Source: Pelodera strongyloides
Lineage: Eukaryota; Nematoda; Chromadorea; Rhabditida; Rhabditidae
NCBI GenBank assembly: GCA_036852015.1
Contig: JAANDG010000058.1
Location: forward strand, 62,001-126,000
Length of the DNA stretch: 64,000 nucleotides
Direction: 5' to 3'
Below are positions 33,526-46,951 of this stretch, piece by piece. Below the pieces are notes generated by a model. The model worked only from the letters and a program-made list of their open reading frames with translations, was not told the origin of the DNA and did not search any database. A program made the position numbers and the translations under genes. Positions within the stretch are counted from its first letter, which is position 1. The number at the start of each line of letters is the position of its first letter.

Positions 33526-34656
33526 TAAGGAAGAGAGTATTATCTCTTATTGCTAAATAGACTATTATCCTGGAACCAGAAGCAAGTCAACGCCGACAAC
33601 ATATCACTTTCACTGAATTTCCAGTATAATTCTGACGAAAATGTTCAAGGAAATAATCAGACAGACGAAATGTTCTCTCGTCTTCTTTTCGCGATACCGA
33701 TAGTGTAAAAACACTACAAATATACAAAAAATATGGCGAGACTTGACAAAACGATATCAACTTTTTGATAGGACAAAGTTTCAAGATTCACAGATAAAAC
33801 GCATAGATTTCGTAGGTGTTTGGTGTTGTGGAATAGTTGCTCGTATTGCTAAGCAACATAGTGGCTCAGTACTGGTGAGCACAAGTTGTAAATCAAATGA
33901 AACTTTGGTCATGATGGTGCTTCAATACCTCAAAGATGGGTTTCGTGCACAAATGAAGACGTAACTTTCGTAAAGTTACCGCCGAAGACGTGAAGTTGAC
34001 TGAAGACGTGAAGTTTCACGACTTGCTTAGATTGGATACATATCGACGTCAATCGCAAATTCTACGCGGCAATTATTCATGAGCCTACGTTCGTGTACGT
34101 GATTGAGCACGTCAGCTAAAACTCAGTTTTTGAATAAAATTTGTGTCCTCGCTTGTATGGCTATATTAGCTTACACTACAAGTATTCGTTAGTTGACAGG
34201 CTATTATGAAGCTGTTATTAAATACTGAAGATAAATACTAATTATTAGGGCATAAAAATAAACCAATAAATAAATACAACAGTGAAGACCGAACAATTTG
34301 GCTAGAGTGAGTTCACAACTACTTATAACGCATGGTTTTTCTTCCCCCAAGTGGACTCCTATTTTCTTTCATTTCCTTCGAAATGCTTTCAAAATAAACT
34401 CCAAGGTCGGGTTTTGTGCGTAAGAGTTCACCCGTATAAAGATCAAAGTAACGATCCATCAAGATAATTTCAAACTTACGCGTTTCGGGGAACCTTTGAT
34501 TTAAATCTCAAACCTTGTTTGATTTTGTAAAAGTTATTACCTTGAAAAATTCAATTCCCCAGTGTTTTCAAAGTTTGCAATTCTACATAGAAAAGGAACT
34601 AGTCTATTGAAGTCAAGAAAAACAATTTTCGCTCATTATATTATGTGTCGTATTAA

Positions 34657-34687
34657 AGGGAAAGCGATGGTGGGTATGACTCTCCCT
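34657..34687. repeat. collapsed TTAA element remnant
   Basis: 31 bp between TTAA at 34653-34656 and 34688-34691. It begins AGGGAAAG and ends CTCTCCCT, the two ends of a family B element with almost nothing between them. It is probably an internally deleted copy. Confidence 0.55.
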
Positions 34688-36476
34688 TTAAAGTCAAAAC
34701 GATTAAATCACTAAGTATAAAGATATTACTAAATAAATATATTACTAAATAAATAAAAATAATCAATTGCCAAAATAATATTTACAAAATAAGTCACGAG
34801 ATCAAACGGACTTCGAAATACTCGTTTGTTTTCCTGCTTTGCTAGAATGCCTCACTATTTATCAGCCCCCAAACAACTGTCCGCTAGAGTTTATAAAGAT
34901 CGCTTTTTTTGTACAAAACTTTTTATCGCTCAAATTTTCAACGCGAACACCGGGTGCAAGATAATGAGGGATAGCGGAGGGTTGTAAAACAAAAATGACG
35001 AAAAATAGAGAGAATAACAAGTTTCATAGTGAATAATATGATATGGTTGCTTTTTTACGTTCATCGGCCTTGTTCATGGCACTCATTGGGTATCAGAGAG
35101 ATATTTAATAAGACGACAAAACGTTCAACAATTTGGCATGATACTAACAGACGAGAAAGTGGTACATAGTGTACTGTTACCAATACTGTAACAAATAGTC
35201 AGGATGATCTACACTGACGTCTTTGATCTACACTCTTGGTCTGCACTCTCACTTATCGGTGCGCATCTATATTTTCGGTAAATTATAGTTGGTTGTAAAC
35301 TATAAAATACAGTACTGTTTCGAAAGTACAAAATGCAGTACCACTAAAAACAATACATCATATTAGAACGCACATATTCTTTTCACCTAATCAATCATAT
35401 TGCCATATATATTTCAAGCGAACATATATGTCACGAGAAACTTATGATATAAATACACAACGTTGTAGAAACGCACGCAAATGCCGACCTCGACATGCCC
35501 TTTTTCATCTTTTTTTTCAGTTGCTACCCTGGAAGCTCAGTAACTGGAGACCAAAAACAGGGCACCGTTCTGAACTATAATATAATATAATATTTATTAC
35601 GCACACAAAAATGTACACGCACAGTTTGTCGATAAAATACACAAAGACATAAAAAGCGAACAAAAAAGAAATACAACAATATACAGGAGATCATAACTGA
35701 AGACTACGAATGGGAAAATATTGTGGATTGCTCTCAATCATTAACGGGTTCGATGTACGAATGAGTGTCTGCGTACCATCTTAATTACTCTGGAAATAAG
35801 ACCTTGATCTACCTCTACGTGTGATAGAACTCGAAACTTGTACATTTTTTGTAAGTGTATTCCACACTTACCGGCCAATATTTTCCGGAGCATTTTAGCA
35901 TCAGCACTCTTTCTCGATCTACTAGTGGAAAGTTTAAAGCAACATTAGAGAGGGAGTTTCGTTTAAGCAAGTGAGATCTCATAAAAATACGCTTAGTAAA
36001 CATATGCTGGACTCTTTCGGAGAGCAGCTTTCTACCTTTTACTTTCTAGTGTCTAACCTTACCTTTACTTTTCCGATCTAATTCCAAAATTATGATCAAA
36101 AGAAACAAACTAATTGAAAGCAAACCTCCACAGGCGCGCGGTAGCAGCAGAAAAGCCTCCAGAGTATTTTTAGAAACTGTTTCCCTGATGGCAAAGTGCA
36201 TGCACAGGGTGTGCATGGTTCAAAAGAGTTATAATATTCGTTGTTATAGTCGAGTACTAGAATCGACATAGCTTAGAGGTGAATATTCCCTTTCTTCTTC
36301 AGCTTTATGTAACATATACTGTACCGGGAGCAAAGAGTTGTATTCTTTCAAAATACAACAGTAGCAAGTAGCAAGTATCTTATTATCAAGATAGGTTCAG
36401 TAGTGGTCGAGCGAAAACCTGTTGTCCAACTACTAGCCAGATATTTATACGCCAAAAAGCAAAACATCGAGATATA

Positions 36477-36530
36477 AAGAGACAGAAGAGAGAAAGAGAA
36501 AGAGAGAGAGACGGAGACGGAGAGAGATTT
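36477..36530. repeat. (GA)n simple repeat
   Basis: A purine tract of GAGA units mixed with GACG and GAAA. Confidence 0.7.
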
Positions 36531-36853
36531 AAGAAGGTAAACAGAATATAATTCTACCTCTTATCATTGTGTCTCCAAATGTACTATTTTGTAAATAGTG
36601 CAGACCTGAAGCTTTTACAATAACATCCTCTTTGCACGCACTGGGCGTTTAGAAGTTAGAAGTTACAATCGGAGCAAGCTCATACATTGGTACTTTACTT
36701 ACGTATACCCTGCGCTTAGGTTTAGAAACCTTATCAGACCCAATATGGCGTGCCGTGATTTAGCCCTAAAAGTGTAGGATGCATTTGTGCAGTGTATGTG
36801 AATAATTATCATAATTGTTATTCATTCCATTTGCATACAAAAACCTTAATGTC

Positions 36854-37106
36854 GTTTGCAAGTATGCCCGATTTTCCCTGCAAGTATCGAAAAATTCACC
36901 GTATCTTGGCACTACACGAACATATCTACAGGCAGTTTTTACGACCGATCGCCACGGGACCATTTGTCCGACAAATGATTTGCTTTGTTGGCGGATTTTC
37001 TATAGTGTGGATGTGTCAAAGTTACGGTAAATTGGTGTAAAAAGCACACGATTTTGCGAATTGATACTTGCAAGGAAAACTCGCGGTTTTTGGCATACTT
37101 GCAAAC
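36854..37106. repeat. fold-back element, non-TTAA
   Basis: GTTTGCAAGTATGCC at 36854 is answered by GGCATACTTGCAAAC ending at 37106. A second pair, TGCAAGTATC and GATACTTGCA, lies inside. This makes imperfect arms of about 45-60 bp around a 130-bp core. No target-site duplication is evident, so the outer boundary is uncertain. Confidence 0.6.
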
Positions 37107-37829
37107 CCCATAAAGTCGAAGAACGTTTCCATACCAAAACATCCTGTTTTGTTCGATTACAAACTAAGTCATACGCAAATATTAACGATAAAAGCCTAAT
37201 CATAAGCATAAGCCAAACACAGTATTTCAACAAACAAGGTGTGTTTGTTTTGCAAAAAGCACAAAACACTACATTTCGTAATTCTCTTTCAATTAGACAT
37301 GATTGTTAGACGTTAGACCGTATATTGTTTAAGATAAGAGTATTGAATAGACAATCAGATCAATAAGAAGTACAAGCTCGTAAAGTGTAAGGTTTATAAA
37401 AATAATAGAAATTGATTATGTTAAAAATAAACTTAGGTCTTTGTAACTCGTCGTCTGCTCTACTTACAAGGAAGATCTGTGCGGATCAAGTCATACGCTT
37501 ATGGATATGAATAAGGTGGCGCGCACTTGCCGTCCCCGTCCACCTTGGCGTAGTAAAAGCGTAGTAAAATAATATTTTTTTAACGAAATTATGAGAAACT
37601 TACACAGAACTGATTGAAACTAGGAAACAGAAACGACAGCTCAGGTATTAAATACAATATACTACAATACAAATACTAGCTTACTATAATAATGTATATA
37701 ATACGATGCATTCGGTTTCGGCTTACGACAATCAATGTGCATCCTTTCTATGGTGCACGTGTGCGATTTTCTCATTTAAAAAGACGGTTTGGGAAAAGAA
37801 CGGATGAAAAATGAACATTATTAAAGAAG

Positions 37830-37885
37830 GAAGAGAAGGAGAGAGAGACTAGAAAGAGAGGGATAGATAGATAGAGAGAGCTAGA
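37830..37885. repeat. (GA)n/(GATA)n simple repeat
   Basis: An interrupted GAGA tract with a short GATA run. Confidence 0.6.
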
Positions 37886-39114
37886 GAGCGTAAGTACTCA
37901 AATGATATCAGTTCTCGTCGCGGGTTCGCCAGCGATAAATGAGACAGGAGCGCGTTTTGATTTTTAGAATTTGTTGCGCGCACTCAAAGAAACAAAACTA
38001 TCGTTGAAAGAACGGATTTTGCTGAAATGTTCACCTGACTACGGCCACCGTCGAACCCACGAAAACGATTCTAAGTTGAGCTAGTAGGCCATACAAAAAT
38101 TCTAATTGGTCTACTACCAGTAATCCAGAGCATCAAACTTATGCAGTAGCATGAAATCTTCGTGTTCGAATCACGCTTGACATTTTTAAAAACGAATCCA
38201 AAATCTTACCGCTTCTCTATCATTCGCACGCCATTCTGCGACTGTTCTATTCGGAACTTCTTCGAGGTCTTCCAAGATCATTGTTTTCTTATTACAGTAG
38301 GATTAGTTCAGAATATTCGATAATAGTTTTGCGGTCAATCGATATAGAACACTTCTAAAGTCGACAAAAAACTGTAATGTGAATTTCGGCGTGTATTTTG
38401 AAGTGTTTGCGGAAGAATGAATACGGGGACATACTTTGCAGAAGTACACGACTACAGTACTTGAATTCGGAACGCGCTTGGCCACATTATAGAATCAAGG
38501 AGGGTACTTCACGTATACACGATACTATCTATGACTATTAAATTGGTCGGAGCGTACTCATATGGTCAGATATTGGAATAACTCTTTTTTTTTGTGTGTG
38601 TGACAGGTACCAGGCCCGCGAATTCCGTTATTTTAGATAAATTCGCTGCGGGGACAGTGTTTCTCCAAGACAAGGCACAAGGGTACTAGTAAACCACTAA
38701 TCAACAATATTAAATAATAAACTTTACAAAACAAACATTTGAGACGTGGGCAAAAAAAATACGAAGAACGTCTGTCTGAACTCTCCGACTGAATTTACTC
38801 TCTCGGTTATAAATAGTCAATGGAAAATGTAAAGATTGTCCAACCGCATGATATGATAGTGTTGTTATGTGTACTTTAATAAACAATGAAATGGAGATAA
38901 GGAACTAAATTTATGTTTTCGCTTTAGGACGGAATAACAAGTATCACATCGTTTTACTGAAAAAATTCAGAAAAGGAAGACATTTGCTAAAAAAAAGGAC
39001 TCATTATGAATGTTTAGCTTCTACTCTAGAACCCCCACGGGATTGTTAAAAAAATTTATATCCTTGTAATTATGAAGAGTCGAAATTAAGTACGAAGAGA
39101 GAACTCAACTATGA

Positions 39115-39274
39115 TTGAAAATCACATTTTAAAACTGAATAACATCCGGATTTATGCAAATGAGTATGACTAAAATTAAAAATCGACCCAACCTCGCTCT
39201 CACTTATTGTTAGCGTAAATATATAGGGCTAAACATGGCCGGCATGCGTTTCGGAAAACGACTGTTATATCGCT
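39115..39274. mobile_element. family A TTAA element, right end intact
   Basis: The right end CGACTGTTATATCGCT meets TTAA at 39275-39278. The core carries the shared family A words TATGCAAATGAG and TTAAAAATCGACC. The left terminus is eroded. Its right TTAA is also the left TTAA of the family B element that follows. Confidence 0.7.
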
Positions 39275-39278
39275 TTAA

Positions 39279-39718
39279 AGGGAGAGGCCCATGAGAAAAA
39301 AGTTGTACTCAATTTACTAGCACAGAATGTACGGAATTTCAGAAATATTACCGTGAAAACCGCATTACTTGAAGCCTTGAACTCATGGAGTTATTCCCGG
39401 GCAAACAGTTCGACCAGGTACCGTAGTCGGAAACGTTTTTACGGTTTATATCCATCCATTAGCCTTCTTTCTCTTCATAATAATGGTTAAACGAATAAAG
39501 ATCATTCCTACGGTAATAAAAAGGCGTTTCTAATACTATAATGCCTGAAAAGCGCAAAAATTGATTCTGACTACGGTACCTGGCCGAACTGTTTGCCGGG
39601 GAAAAACTCTGTGAGTTCTAGGTGCAAAGAAATGCGGTTTTCACAGTAATATTTCAGAAATTCCGGACATTCCGTGCAAGTAAATTGAGGAAAACTTTTT
39701 TCTCATGGGCCTCTCCCT
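39279..39718. mobile_element. TTAA fold-back MITE, family B4
   Basis: 440 bp flanked by TTAA (39275-39278 and 39719-39722). The ends AGGGAGAGGCCCATGAG and its complement lead into long arms, for example CGGGCAAACAGTTCG against CGAACTGTTTGCCGG. There is no coding. It abuts a family A element on the left. Confidence 0.9.
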
Positions 39719-42008
39719 TTAAAGGAAGGCAGTCACTTCAAAATCAACTTTTTTATTCGATTTTTATTAGATGCAAGCAGATTTATAAAACAATATGCAG
39801 CCCATAAAAATCCACATAAAATGGAACTCAGGGAGAGTAATCAATGAGAATGAGCTTTGATAAATGACCGACGCCGGTGCATATATGCAATTGCCAGGGG
39901 TACTTGGAGAGTGAACAGCCTGCAGTGTTACACCTGGCGCGTGGTTTATCACTGCAGGGTATTTATTATGAAACTCTATACGGGCAATTATAAACTACGG
40001 TATATAAGTAAAAGTCATAAACAGGGATTTCTCTCCCTGTGTTCGTTTTGCCGTACTTTGGCGCTGGAATCGTCGTTTTCTTCACATACTTGAACAATTA
40101 ATGAAAAGCGAATAAACAATACGAATTTGTAGTGACTGCGATCCTTTAAGTTCGATATAATCTGGTTTGCGAGCAGTTATATAGAAAAATCTATACGTAT
40201 CATATACTCATTACTTTAAAACAAAAGTATATTACGAAAATGTCTAGACTATATATTTCAAAATCTATAATCACAAAAAAGACCAAGAAGAAATGGTAAT
40301 AATTAGGTAAAACATTGTGCTGACGTATTTTTTGCACAGATTAGCACCTGAGTATCCCACGAGATCCGTAATTATGTATATAGAAATTGTAGTTAGTAAA
40401 TGAAGATAAAAACGAATTTAGTCAAAACAAAATGATTAGAACGTGCACATTCCCCAGCCCAGACTGTTCCCAGGTGTTATTTTAATTGCTATGCGTTTTT
40501 TCGCCTTTTACGTTCAGTACTACTATTATAACATTCAGTCTACTATTATAAAGAGAAGTGTTCTATTTCTAATAATATTTTATGATAATTCCAGGACATG
40601 CTCTAATGCTTTAAAAATTAAACGATTCACTTACGTGTAGTAGTTTGTTCTTCGACCTGAACCAATCGTGGCATCGGAACATTGTTTGATGGTATCTGTA
40701 CATGATTGGAGGACACTCAACTTGATCTGAAATAAATCGTTTGCTTATAGGTTCGAAAAATAATCCAAAGTTGTTAAGAAAAAGTCAGAAGGAAACGAGT
40801 GGTCCCGACTGGGTAGATCAAAAAGGATGATGTGGGGCACGGCGAATACTCGCATACGAAATGGTGCAAATTTGAGGTGAAATTCCAAAAGGTCCTACTT
40901 TTTGTGCTAGAAAATGCATACATTGAAATTAAGAACAATGGAAAATAAGGAAACTTCTTAGACTTCTAGTGGTTTAGAATGGGCCAACGCTAAACCAGTG
41001 CTGTCAGCAAGTCAGCATCTTGCAAAAAAAAGCATCTATTCACGAAATTATAATACATATATGTGAGAAATATTCAAAAACAATAAGTGCATAGATGTTA
41101 TTCAACATGATGAGTATAAAATAAATAATAAAGAGAAATTAGAGAAAGAAACATTAATTAATCTGCTTGTAAGTCGTGGACTTACGGATTAGTCAGTGTT
41201 TAATCACCATTGAACAATGAAGCATAAAGAAGAAATATTCATTATTTAATCTTAATTTCATAGAAGTAAATCGCCCACGAAAAGATTGCTAATTAATCAT
41301 TATAAAAAAATTAATCAGCGAGTACAGAAGCGAAGACAGAAGAAGCAAATTTGTGCGCCAAACGTTAGCCAAACTGCCAAGCGTTTGCCATATTCTCCAA
41401 AGTTTTGATTTTGAGATGACATAGTATCCTTTATCTTCAACTTCAAAGTAGTATTTCTTTTTTTAACATCTTTATAATAGGTTAAAGAGTAACAATAACA
41501 TTAAGTTAAATAACGTTTTTTAGTGTATATGTAATATGTTGTTTTGCTGAAAACTGGGAAAATTGGTAGACAAACGGAAATTCAGCAAAACGAAGACAAT
41601 GCATTCCCTAATTTGGTATGCAAGGTTGTCTAGACGTACTAGTAGTGCATAGAATGTGTACTACTTGTTACAACAACTCTATTTATTTGTTGAATAGCAC
41701 TACATCTTGGGCATTACAAGGTGATGTGATAACGTGAGACTTTATGCATACTTTTATTCCATAAACAATAGAAGTAAACAGTCGCGAAGTAATGTATTCA
41801 TTGCCTAGTATTCACAAGTGCGCGCCTGTAATTAACTTTTCTTGTATGCGTGGTTTGCCCCAAAATTGTTCCGTTGTGAGGTAAATAGCGAAACGAAAGC
41901 GATTAAATGGATATGGGCTATGCCCGAATGACACCGGAATTGAAAAAAAATTAGAAATGTAAAAGAAGAAGAAGGAAAAGAGACGAGGGAGAGAAGAGTG
42001 AGACGGAG

Positions 42009-42010
42009 AA

Positions 42011-42074
<64 letters not shown>
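42009..42074. repeat. (GA)n microsatellite
   Basis: An almost pure GA tract of about 60 bp inside a longer purine-rich stretch (about 41945-42105). The Ser/Leu-repeat frames on the minus strand here are artefacts of it. Confidence 0.9.
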
Positions 42075-42439
42075 TGTCGAAAGAGCGGGGGGATGTGAGG
42101 GGAAAGAAATACAGGAGATTATAGTGCATAACACTATACAAAAGGAAAAACGTTAGAAAAGAATAATAGAATATACAACACAACACACTAATCTCACAGG
42201 AAAGTTTGAAGGAAATTTGTGTATAACTTCAAATTCTTGGTGGGGTTGAGAAGTAATTAAATTCATGATCCTTTATATGTAACTATGCAGCTGCGAAGGA
42301 CGACCGCGATGTTTGAAATTAGCTCGCGTCTTTTTGTGTCAAAAAGGTTCGAGGTTAAGTGCTGGCTAAAAACGAAAACTTGAGAAATACTGTGGTAAAA
42401 GGAGGCTAAGTCGCGGCACAAGATTGACGTGCTCCTTGC

Positions 42440-42735
42440 AACATGAAACTTGGCGACATGACCGCACCAAAAATGAGGGCCCACCACAGCGGGGCCGTGC
42501 ACTCCGCCTATGGTGCGCGGCTGGTGTTCCAGGGGTGCGCGAATGTTAATGGCGCACCTACTGCGGTCTCAGGGCGCACGTAGATCGCTCGCGTGGTACA
42601 CCTACCGCACACTCTAGGCGGAGTGCGCCGCGCCGCTGTGGCGGACCCACAATTTCGGCGCGGAAACGTCGCCAAGCAGTAGCGCGATAGATCCCGAAAT
42701 TCACCGCTCAACAATCCAACGCTTTACCAATGCGG
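42440..42735 (-). repeat. GC-rich fold-back repeat with tRNA-like end
   Basis: An inverted pair stands out from AT-rich surroundings: CCACCACAGCGGGGC...GCACTCCGCCTA (about 42480-42512) against TAGGCGGAGTGCGCC...CGCTGTGG (about 42615-42643). It continues outwards as CTTGGCGAC against GTCGCCAAG. Beyond the right arm the minus strand has TGGTAAAGCGTTGGA (42729-42715), a good tRNA D-arm/A-box-like word, followed by a decayed T-arm. It may be a tRNA-derived SINE with an inverted partner. Confidence 0.5.
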
Positions 42736-44978
42736 TAGAAACATGTTGCTGACTTACAGAAACCTATCATAGAAATAGAATCCACTAAATTGGGAACAAT
42801 TACTATTTAGACTAGGTATCACATGTATGATTAGCATAATTTCTGCATTTATGCGGCACATCTTTTTGAAGAGACGAAAATAATGGACGAAGAACTTACC
42901 CTCGCTGCAACTGTTCAATTCTTGATATCATGGAACACCGTAACACCGTACATACGAACACCAACATACCAACATAAACCAATACAACATAACTATCAAC
43001 TAAACTATTCTCTAAACAATCGTATACGTAATAAGAGCAACGCCGGTCAACAAAACAAAGAAAAAGCCGCTTGAATGTATAATGAAGTACGGGACAACGC
43101 CACTGACATGGTTTATTTTTGAACCTTTCAGCTTTTCCCTTGGCTTATTGTTAGAAATATATTCCACAAGTTTATCTTTACACTATAAGTTTTGGAGTTT
43201 TGGTACCGCGTTTTGGACAACTGCATTATCATGTTTGGACTCAAAACATATTCTTATTCTATGCTTATACATGGGAACGCAGATTTCCAGCATACTTTTC
43301 ACAGCTAAATGTTACTTCGCCTTATAAAACTACGCAAACTTACTAACAATTAGGATGCCTAGAGTATGAATTCAACAATACATGTTTGAAATAAACATCA
43401 ATAGATAGAAGGGAATGCCTTGTAACTTCTTTCTTGAATACCAAGTAGCCGTGTCCAAACAAGCATAGAACAGAAAAGAATTTCGTGCGGATACTTCATT
43501 TGCGTTAGTAACTAATGCTCAACATAGAAAGTGGGCTGCGAATCCAGCAAATGCAACAACATTGTTTCGTAAATAAACAAGGTCAATATAAAAAGACATA
43601 GTTTTTTCTATGTTGTTATAGCCTCAAATTTCCATATAATTAACAGGTTTAATACAAAATGTCAAAGCATTCCCACGTCAAATCGTAGAGTATCCAATCA
43701 AAAGAGAAATTCAGCTAACTGAGCGTTGTCTTATAATCTGAGTTTTTCTCCTCAACTGCGAACTATTTTTGGCAGAACAACAAAAATGATCTATAAAAAT
43801 ACTATTCTTGAAAAAAAACCTGCAGATATCGACAGTACACAGAGATAGTAAGTACACTCGACCTAGAAAAATCACCAGACAGTTGAGTATTTAATACAAT
43901 CAAGAAAGAACAAATGTTCAAAACGTAAAAAGATCAGAAATTGCAAATTCTAAATTGCACTTGATTTGCACTTGCACTTATCTTGTTACGTTACGGTAGT
44001 TTAAATACATTGGACTTATAATTAGACAAATATGATTGATATAGTTTGTGTGCGTAATAAATATTGTTACAGGCTAGCAATGCCCCTCAAAATAATTTCG
44101 CTCAGGGGTTACTTATCTCGGGGTGTATTTATATTTTGACATAAGTGAGCGGGCGCCAATTAAATATATCTACGTATTGTAAGACTGTTGTTCAAAGTTT
44201 CAGAATTGAGTCAGGGGAGGTCGTCTATATTCCATGTTGTCACGGGTGAGAACCGTAGGTTAGAGGCCAACTCGTTAGTCACCCACCCCCAGCTCTTTAT
44301 TCTTAATACACAAGTAGTGCAGAGTTCGCTCTCGCATCACCCGTATTCACCAAGCTTTCTTTCCCAAATGTGAACCAATTTTTCTTGGATGGTTGTCGTA
44401 ATTCATTACGTTTTACATGGGAACATGAAAAACACAGAGCGCGCAGTTGAAAAAAGGGCTTGAAACAATAGTTCATTAGAAGGGTATTATGGGGCTCTCC
44501 AGCAATTGGATAGTCATTTATTTATAGGATGACGAATCCTGAGTCTGTCACTTTTTACACATATATTATCATCAGAGAGCACTAAGCCCGTAGTCCACGC
44601 AGCTTGATTAGTACTCATGGAAATCGAAAACAATGCAAATGTGTGTTAAATTACAAGCTGCAAATGTACGCATGTTTACTACCTTCAAATCCAGTCATGC
44701 TGCTCACTTAGCCGCAATAGGTGAGCAGTGAATCACAACATCATTTAGACAGTATCATCACTAGCAACAACGAAATTGAACACACGCGAAATAATGTGGT
44801 GATTGCACGAACTCGCTAAATTATTTACTCACATAGTTTACGAAAGGGAGGAAGTCAAACAAAATAAATCATAGCGTAGTACATTACACCGAGAAAGACG
44901 CACACGTGTCTTGGTGCAGAGAAATTCTTTACTATGGCGGGTGCGCGAGGAAATTGTGATGTCATGAAGTCATCCGTC

Positions 44979-45030
44979 CTTCGCTCTCTCTCTCCCTCTA
45001 CCCCTCTCTCTCTACCTCTCTCTCTCACTC
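44979..45030. repeat. (CT)n simple repeat
   Basis: A CTCT tract with CCCTCTAC-type interruptions. Confidence 0.75.
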
Positions 45031-45200
45031 TGATTTTCATTTTACCGTCGCGGCAATCTTCACAAGTAAAACAATGATTTTTGATTTAAAGACAAGAGAT
45101 CCATCAAAAATTGCGCCTTTCAACAACTCTTGACGGGATGACTTTTATGGGATAAACAATAGATGTATGATACGTTCGTGGAGCAAGGCAAGAAGAATGA

Positions 45201-45280
45201 GTGAGAGAGAATTAGGTACAATAAGAGAGAATTGGAGAGAGAGAGAGAGAAAAGAGAAAGAGAACGAGAGAGAAGAGACA
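45201..45280. repeat. (GA)n simple repeat
   Basis: An interrupted GAGA/GAAA tract. The overlapping minus-strand Ser/Leu-rich frames are artefacts. Confidence 0.7.
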
Positions 45281-46848
45281 AAGAAGACCAATAAATAAAT
45301 AGGGGAGGCAAAGTGGCGTTTCTGAGCATAGACTAATAGTACGAAAAACATAACTGACTAAGGAGGATAATGGCAGCTGTACAGAAGTCGCTATATAGTG
45401 TTTTACAAAAGTAAAATATAATATTAATATTTGTTGAAGGCAGTGCTGAGGCGTGAATATTATCCAGAAATTTGCAATAATTACAGTATGCCAGGAAAGA
45501 TGTACGGACACCGCCTCGGGACAATAGATTGACACATCTTTATGAGTAGATTTTTGTTTTTCCATTCCGTCTAACATCACATGGGATTATTTACAGACTC
45601 ACCTGTCATGTCTTTTACCATTGTAAAAGAGGGATAAATAAGATCTGGTTTCTCTATTTCCTTCTCTGCTTTCTTGTAGTAATATGTCAAGGAACAATAA
45701 AGCTATGAAACTTGCTTATTAGGGGTTGGGCTTAGGATTTGGCAAAAACTCGGTTGGGGGGTTTCCCTGAGCAGCTTTTTCTTGCATAACAACCATTCTT
45801 TGTTTCAGTGATTTGGTTACAATTTATTGAGTTCCAACTGTTAGGATTTCATGTCAAACAATAAGCATCATAACGATATTAAGTCATTAGCATAAGCCGT
45901 GTACTTGCTTTCCATTCATCCACACCCTACAGAATACGTTGCACACCAAACATATTAGACGTGTCGAACAAATTACCCTTACTGAACTACTTGACCTATT
46001 TATTTCGTCTCCCGGTATAAACATCAAAGACACAGATGTAAAATTGTCTTTACTGCCAACGTTTCGTCATTACGACAGCATCTGATGATCGTAAATGCTC
46101 GAAGATCTACCTTGACTATCTATATCTTCTCCCATAGTGGATCGTATCTCAACAATACCTACTTTTCTTTACAGCTCTTAGTTTATGTGTTCCCATAGGA
46201 TCACCATGATTGCAAACGTTTTGAGTGCAACTTTCGCTAAGAATGTGTCAGTATTTCCCCTGTTACTTCAGCATTTTCTTCCCTCGTTTGATATCTAATC
46301 ACTCATTATAATGAATTACGAATGTCACAGTTCAAAATACCGTTCAGGTAGCATAATAACATGTGACTTATTCATTTTTGGTTTTTGATAGGTTAGATGG
46401 GGGTCATACAATTTTACTGATCCTTGGCATAGTAGTAGGTAGGGAGTGACGCCAAAAGGCTTATAAAATAGTTTTGAACTTACATAAAAGCACGCATAAA
46501 TGCAAAGAAGTACATCCATGCGCAGTTCGCATGAAAATACAGACAGTAACCTTGAGATTTTTTGAGAAGTTTTAAAAACGTTCAGGGGAGGAACATTATT
46601 ACGCAGAGTTGACGTATGTAGGAGGATCACAGTTTTTAACAAGAATTTACCGGTCTTTGAAAAGCATTGCTCATTGTTGGAACTACAAAGAGAAAGTACG
46701 TGGCGGCATTTTTAAACTTCTTTGTGAGTCAACTATGTGACTCATTGTTTTCTGAAGAATGTTCCAAAGTTTGCAGCCTCCTGCTTGCAGATTATGGAGT
46801 TTATTCAGGTTCTCGTGCAGTGATTAACTTCAATGATACACTTTGAAC

Positions 46849-46895
46849 AGCTCTCTCTCTCTCCGTCCCTTTCTCTAGATTTGCTCTCTCTTCCT

Positions 46896-46946
<51 letters not shown>

Positions 46947-46951
46947 ACTGT
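46849..46951. repeat. (CT)n microsatellite
   Basis: A CTCTCT tract of about 100 bp with one interruption, pure from about 46900 to 46945. Confidence 0.9.

Noticed and set aside
33743..33964. 73-aa plus frame with a regular-looking composition
   Set aside because: No splice partner, no recognised motif, and it is adjacent to a local repeat (GAAGACGTGAAGTT).
41812..42186. Long Ser/Leu repeat frames, also near 45145, 46833, 47674, 58370-58834 and 63443
   Set aside because: They are produced by (GA)n/(CT)n or (GT)n/T45 microsatellites.
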